This document shows, piece by piece, positions 61,024 to 64,000 of a stretch of 64,000 nt of DNA; position 1 is the first letter of the stretch; every line of letters starts with the position of its first letter. The stretch lies in assembly GCA_030849465.1 (NCBI GenBank), contig JARVLF010000013.1:682001-746000 (forward strand), written 5' to 3'. The notes below the pieces were generated by a model that saw nothing but the letters and a program-made list of their open reading frames with translations, made no database searches and was not told the origin of the DNA. Origin of the DNA: Moesziomyces globuligerus. Lineage: Eukaryota > Basidiomycota > Ustilaginomycetes > Ustilaginales > Ustilaginaceae. A program made the translations under genes and the position numbers.

Positions 61024-61213
61024 CAGCCCAAGCACCACGGCCAATCCCATCACCCCTCCATTCACTTTCTTCGCCCTGGTCTGCTCCAGTGTTCGTTGGC
61101 AGTGAGTGTTCATTTCGGTCGGGCTGCGTGGGGTGTCGTGGCGTTGGTGTGAGATTCGAGACGCGGAATGGAGTGCGGGGGAAACGAGTTGCGTGGCCGA
61201 GTATGGGCGAGCT

Positions 61214-61247
61214 TGCATTGCAGTGCATTGCAGCGCAGTGCATTGCG
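61214..61247 (+). repeat. GCATTGCAGT imperfect tandem repeat
   Basis: Three to four copies of GCATTGCAG(T/C)-type units, 190 bp after the trehalose-subunit stop. Confidence 0.8.
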
Positions 61248-62081
61248 TCGGGACGCGACTGGCGAGATCGAGACCCTGCTTCTTTCTACCCCGGCTCTCG
61301 ACTTGGAGCCCGGAGGCCTTGACTTGCACTCGCAAGTTTCGACTCGCCAGCCTTGGAGAGGCTGAACTTTGACTGAAAGAATCTCACAAGCGCATCTCGA
61401 CACCGTCAGCCCGATTCTTGATGGGAAAAGCCATGGGGTCGGTATGGTGTTGGTCGTTAGGTCGCCTGGCACGCTCGTCAAAGGGGAGGTGGGGTGTTAA
61501 GACGATACGAAAATGACCGGTGAGGAGAAAGAAGCGCAGCGAGGCAAAGAGTCGCCTTACCGTGGTTTGCTATCTACCCGGCTCGATTGGATCGACAGTG
61601 GCTGCGGGCTGAAGGAGGGCTTACCACACGTCCGAGCATCGGATCGGAAGGCGGCTTTTGGCTATAACGAGGATGTTGACCCGCGGCGTTGCCGAAATGA
61701 AAAAAAAACCCCACCGCGTGGTTGTTGGGGGAAAAGGAGAGCGGCTTGGACCAGACATGCAAGGGGCTTCGGGGTGGTACCGAGTTTACTGACGGTAGCA
61801 TCGACCATGCAGGTCGAGATGCTAGGCGAGGCAGTCGCTCGACATTGGGACGCCACTTTTCTTTTTCGTTCCCCCCACCAGAGAAGGCTTCTGGGAGGAG
61901 CGATTCGTGGTACGCTTCAAAGACCGATCCAAGAACCGAAAACGCCAAGTGCAACTGGGCTGGCCTCGGGAATCGAGAGGGTCTTGAGAACTTTTCATGG
62001 CCCTGTGCTTCAGCTGAGACCAACACCATCCCACGCCCGCGACTCTCTCTGCCTTGGCAAACAAGGCCGGTGCGCGTGCCG

Positions 62082-63758
62082 ATGATCGGAGGATGGCTTC
62101 CGTTCCGAAGCCGAGGGAACGAAATACAGGTAAGTTTGGATCTCAGCGCGACGGCTCGATGGCCGGGAAACGCGGGGCTTCGATGTCATCGGCCAACATG
62201 GGCTATGGAAGGAGGGGAGGGGCGAAACGTCAATCGACTGCCTCTATCGAAGCTTCCCGATGGGCGCCGTAAGTGTTACACAACCAAGGGTTGGCTCCGA
62301 TTTTCGTGGCTACTGCTCGATGGCTCCGCCGGATGGGATGGAATGATGACTTGCCTTGCAGCGCGAACACACATGGGTATGGACGAATTTTCATGCTCCA
62401 ACCCCAGCCGCACGTCGCGATGGCTTGGACGAAAAGAGCGAAAACCCGCCAAAGTCAAAGGATGCATGGAACAGCCCGGGCCGAGCTACACAGGATCGAC
62501 GGTGTCGTTCTCGAGGGCTACCACGCCATCCACATCGGCGATGCATGGCGTGCAGAACGCCCATGTCCAGCCAACCCAAGTGGCGTCGCCATGCCATCTT
62601 GCAGGACAGGAAGCCACACCGAAGTCGCACGCGAACAACGAGGTGCCACGCTTGGCTCTGTTGCGGTGGCGAGTATCGGTGACAATGCCAAAAATATGCA
62701 AGGGGTTGGTCGGCTGCGCACACGTACTCGCCATACGGTTCTTGCATCTCTGCCCCGACCCTAGCCGGGACGAACGATTTACACCGAGCCAAGACCCGGG
62801 ATCGGTTGAGCGACTAGCATCGGTGCTGCCCATCGACCGATGCCAAACACAGCTAACGCGGCTGGCGGCAACGCGCTCAGCCCAGAGACGCGGCCATGCC
62901 TCGCGGGGTCACGCGGTCTCGAGCCCGCTGAAAGCACAGAGGGGCCCAACCGCGCATACAAACAATGGCAACACAACAATGCCACAGCTCGGCGTCCGCG
63001 CTGAGCTTCGGTTGAGCTTTCTCGCTCGCGAGCCGATCGGGATTGTTGATTGCGCGCCAAGGGGCCGAGGGAAGGAAGGGGTCGCATCGACAATCGGTCG
63101 ATCCGCGCCAACGCGCGGCTCCCCACCAGCCAGATCCATGTTGGCACGGCGGTTGCCACGCTCTAGCGCGGAGCTTCAACGCCAAGGCGGAGCTCCAAAT
63201 CGCCCAGCCTCCACGATCCTCGTTTACACGACACACCCTCTGGCCCAAGTGCCCTGGCCGCGACGCGTCGATGCCAGTCCAAATGCAGGGCGACACGCCT
63301 CTGCAGGTCCCAACAGATCACCCTACACCGCGGCAGAGCTACTGTACAGTATCCCAGGATCCCATCCACTGCACTTCACCTGCGGCGCGCGGAGCTTGGC
63401 GGCTCGTTGCCGTCTTGCATCCACCTGGGCCTTCGCTTGGGCCTTCGCTTGCGGTTCAACCTGCCTAAAGCTGGGCAGCACTATGACACACAATCCGCAT
63501 CCTTGCCCGCTCGCCTTCGTTTGTTTGGGGCGGGATCGGCTCGGTTGCCACTTTTGGCTCGAGCTAGGGCACGGCACAGTAGCTCGTGCGGGCCAGCTCT
63601 GGTCGTACAGTGGTCCTGTCACAACGTCGATGCTGCCCCTCGCCATCGTCCCGTCCGAGGCAGAGACCAACCGATGCCCCAACCATCTGAGACATACTTT
63701 ACGCTGGGCCAGATCCTCCCGCGCAGCGCTGCTGCGTGCACTGCGCGGCCCGTCGTGA
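62082..63758 (+). CDS. Orphan long ORF, hypothetical
   Basis: Stop-free frame of 558 codons from the ATG at 62082 (open further upstream to about 61722, where it has only a TTG). The translation is rich in Arg, Ser, Trp and Cys, without recognisable domain, signal peptide or repeated motif, and third-position GC looks lower than in the real genes nearby. Length is the only argument for it: random sequence of this composition seldom stays open so long, yet long chance ORFs are common in GC-rich DNA, including opposite vps35. I cannot tell whether it is translated. No flanking gene suggests a role. Confidence 0.2.
   Translation: MIGGWLPFRSRGNEIQVSLDLSATARWPGNAGLRCHRPTWAMEGGEGRNVNRLPLSKLPDGRRKCYTTKGWLRFSWLLLDGSAGWDGMMTCLAARTHMGMDEFSCSNPSRTSRWLGRKERKPAKVKGCMEQPGPSYTGSTVSFSRATTPSTSAMHGVQNAHVQPTQVASPCHLAGQEATPKSHANNEVPRLALLRWRVSVTMPKICKGLVGCAHVLAIRFLHLCPDPSRDERFTPSQDPGSVERLASVLPIDRCQTQLTRLAATRSAQRRGHASRGHAVSSPLKAQRGPTAHTNNGNTTMPQLGVRAELRLSFLAREPIGIVDCAPRGRGKEGVASTIGRSAPTRGSPPARSMLARRLPRSSAELQRQGGAPNRPASTILVYTTHPLAQVPWPRRVDASPNAGRHASAGPNRSPYTAAELLYSIPGSHPLHFTCGARSLAARCRLASTWAFAWAFACGSTCLKLGSTMTHNPHPCPLAFVCLGRDRLGCHFWLELGHGTVARAGQLWSYSGPVTTSMLPLAIVPSEAETNRCPNHLRHTLRWARSSRAALLRALRGPS
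63426..63449 (+). repeat. 12-bp direct duplication (TGGGCCTTCGCT)
   Basis: Two adjacent perfect copies of TGGGCCTTCGCT, inside the orphan ORF, where they encode repeated WAFA residues. Confidence 0.9.
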
Positions 63759-64000
63759 CCTGAACCCTGCATTCCTGCATACCGCGCGACGATCCACTTT
63801 GGCCCAACTGTTGCCCTCCACGCCCCAGGCCGTCGGATCTCTTTTTTCGCCTTGTCGCGCTCCAGGTCAGCATGCAACACCCCGACGCCGTTGCATGATC
63901 TCGTCTTCAGCGACGGTTGAACTTCCAGCCTCGACGGCGATTGCGCTGTCGTAGCTTGAACTGCGAGAGCCGCGCCAGCTGACATCTGTTCTTGTCTCGC

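Larger units (their letters stand above)
61024..64000. other. Right-end region without recognised gene
   Basis: About 3 kb. No protein family or RNA gene recognised on either strand. Contains a GCATTGCA repeat, a 12-mer duplication and one long orphan ORF, listed separately. Confidence 0.5.

Noticed and set aside
63323..63985. 220-codon minus-strand ORF at the right end
   Set aside because: Repetitive and compositionally random; no motif and no neighbouring exon that would extend it.

Overview
The window is nuclear DNA from a fungus, most likely a smut (Ustilaginaceae, close to Ustilago, Sporisorium or Pseudozyma). The reasons are a compact GC-rich layout, mostly intronless or single-intron genes with GTRAGT donors, proteins padded with Ala/Ser/Gly-rich stretches, and the gene set itself, including a Cla4-type PAK kinase with PH, CRIB and kinase domains. 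The genus is an inference; no rRNA or species marker is present.

Layout, left to right. 0-10 kb: a phosphatidylserine decarboxylase running off the left edge, the HMG-box protein Nhp6, the mitochondrial citrate carrier, SRP9, a RING-CH membrane ubiquitin ligase and an ALKBH6-type dioxygenase. 10-25 kb: a luciferase-domain (DUF5519-like) protein, Mcm10, the retromer subunit Vps35, an intron-containing elongator tRNA-Met, the PAK kinase Cla4 and a METTL14/Kar4-like MT-A70 protein. 25-38 kb: the CAF-1 WD40 subunit, a 2.6 kb gene-poor gap, the tRNA-splicing endonuclease subunit Sen2, Isd11, a nuclear poly(A)-binding protein, a TAF8/TAF3-like histone-fold protein and a molybdenum sulfite-oxidase-like enzyme. 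39-49 kb: squalene epoxidase, a CUE/ASCC2-like protein, a six-exon BAP31/Yet protein, and a short-chain dehydrogenase divergent from a ferric reductase. 50-61 kb: TBP, CFIm25, a SAP-like membrane protein, an OPA3 homolog and a large trehalose-6-phosphate synthase/phosphatase-like protein whose catalytic motifs look degenerate. The last 3 kb holds no recognisable gene, only one long orphan ORF.

The genes are almost all unlinked housekeeping functions, arranged as alternating convergent and divergent pairs, which is usual for this group. I see no secondary-metabolite, effector or mating-type cluster, no transposon, no CRISPR and no viral insertion. Splice sites were assigned by eye from GT...AG consensus, frame continuity and family alignment. 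The most useful results are the exon structures that plain ORF calling misses: a 19-nt exon in the citrate carrier, six exons in the BAP31 gene, four exons in CFIm25, first exons of Isd11, sulfite oxidase and OPA3, and the intron in tRNA-Met. I found no convincing novel biological system. The nearest candidates are the pseudo-enzyme trehalose subunit, the MT-A70 protein with a hybrid catalytic motif, and the orphan ORF at the right end.
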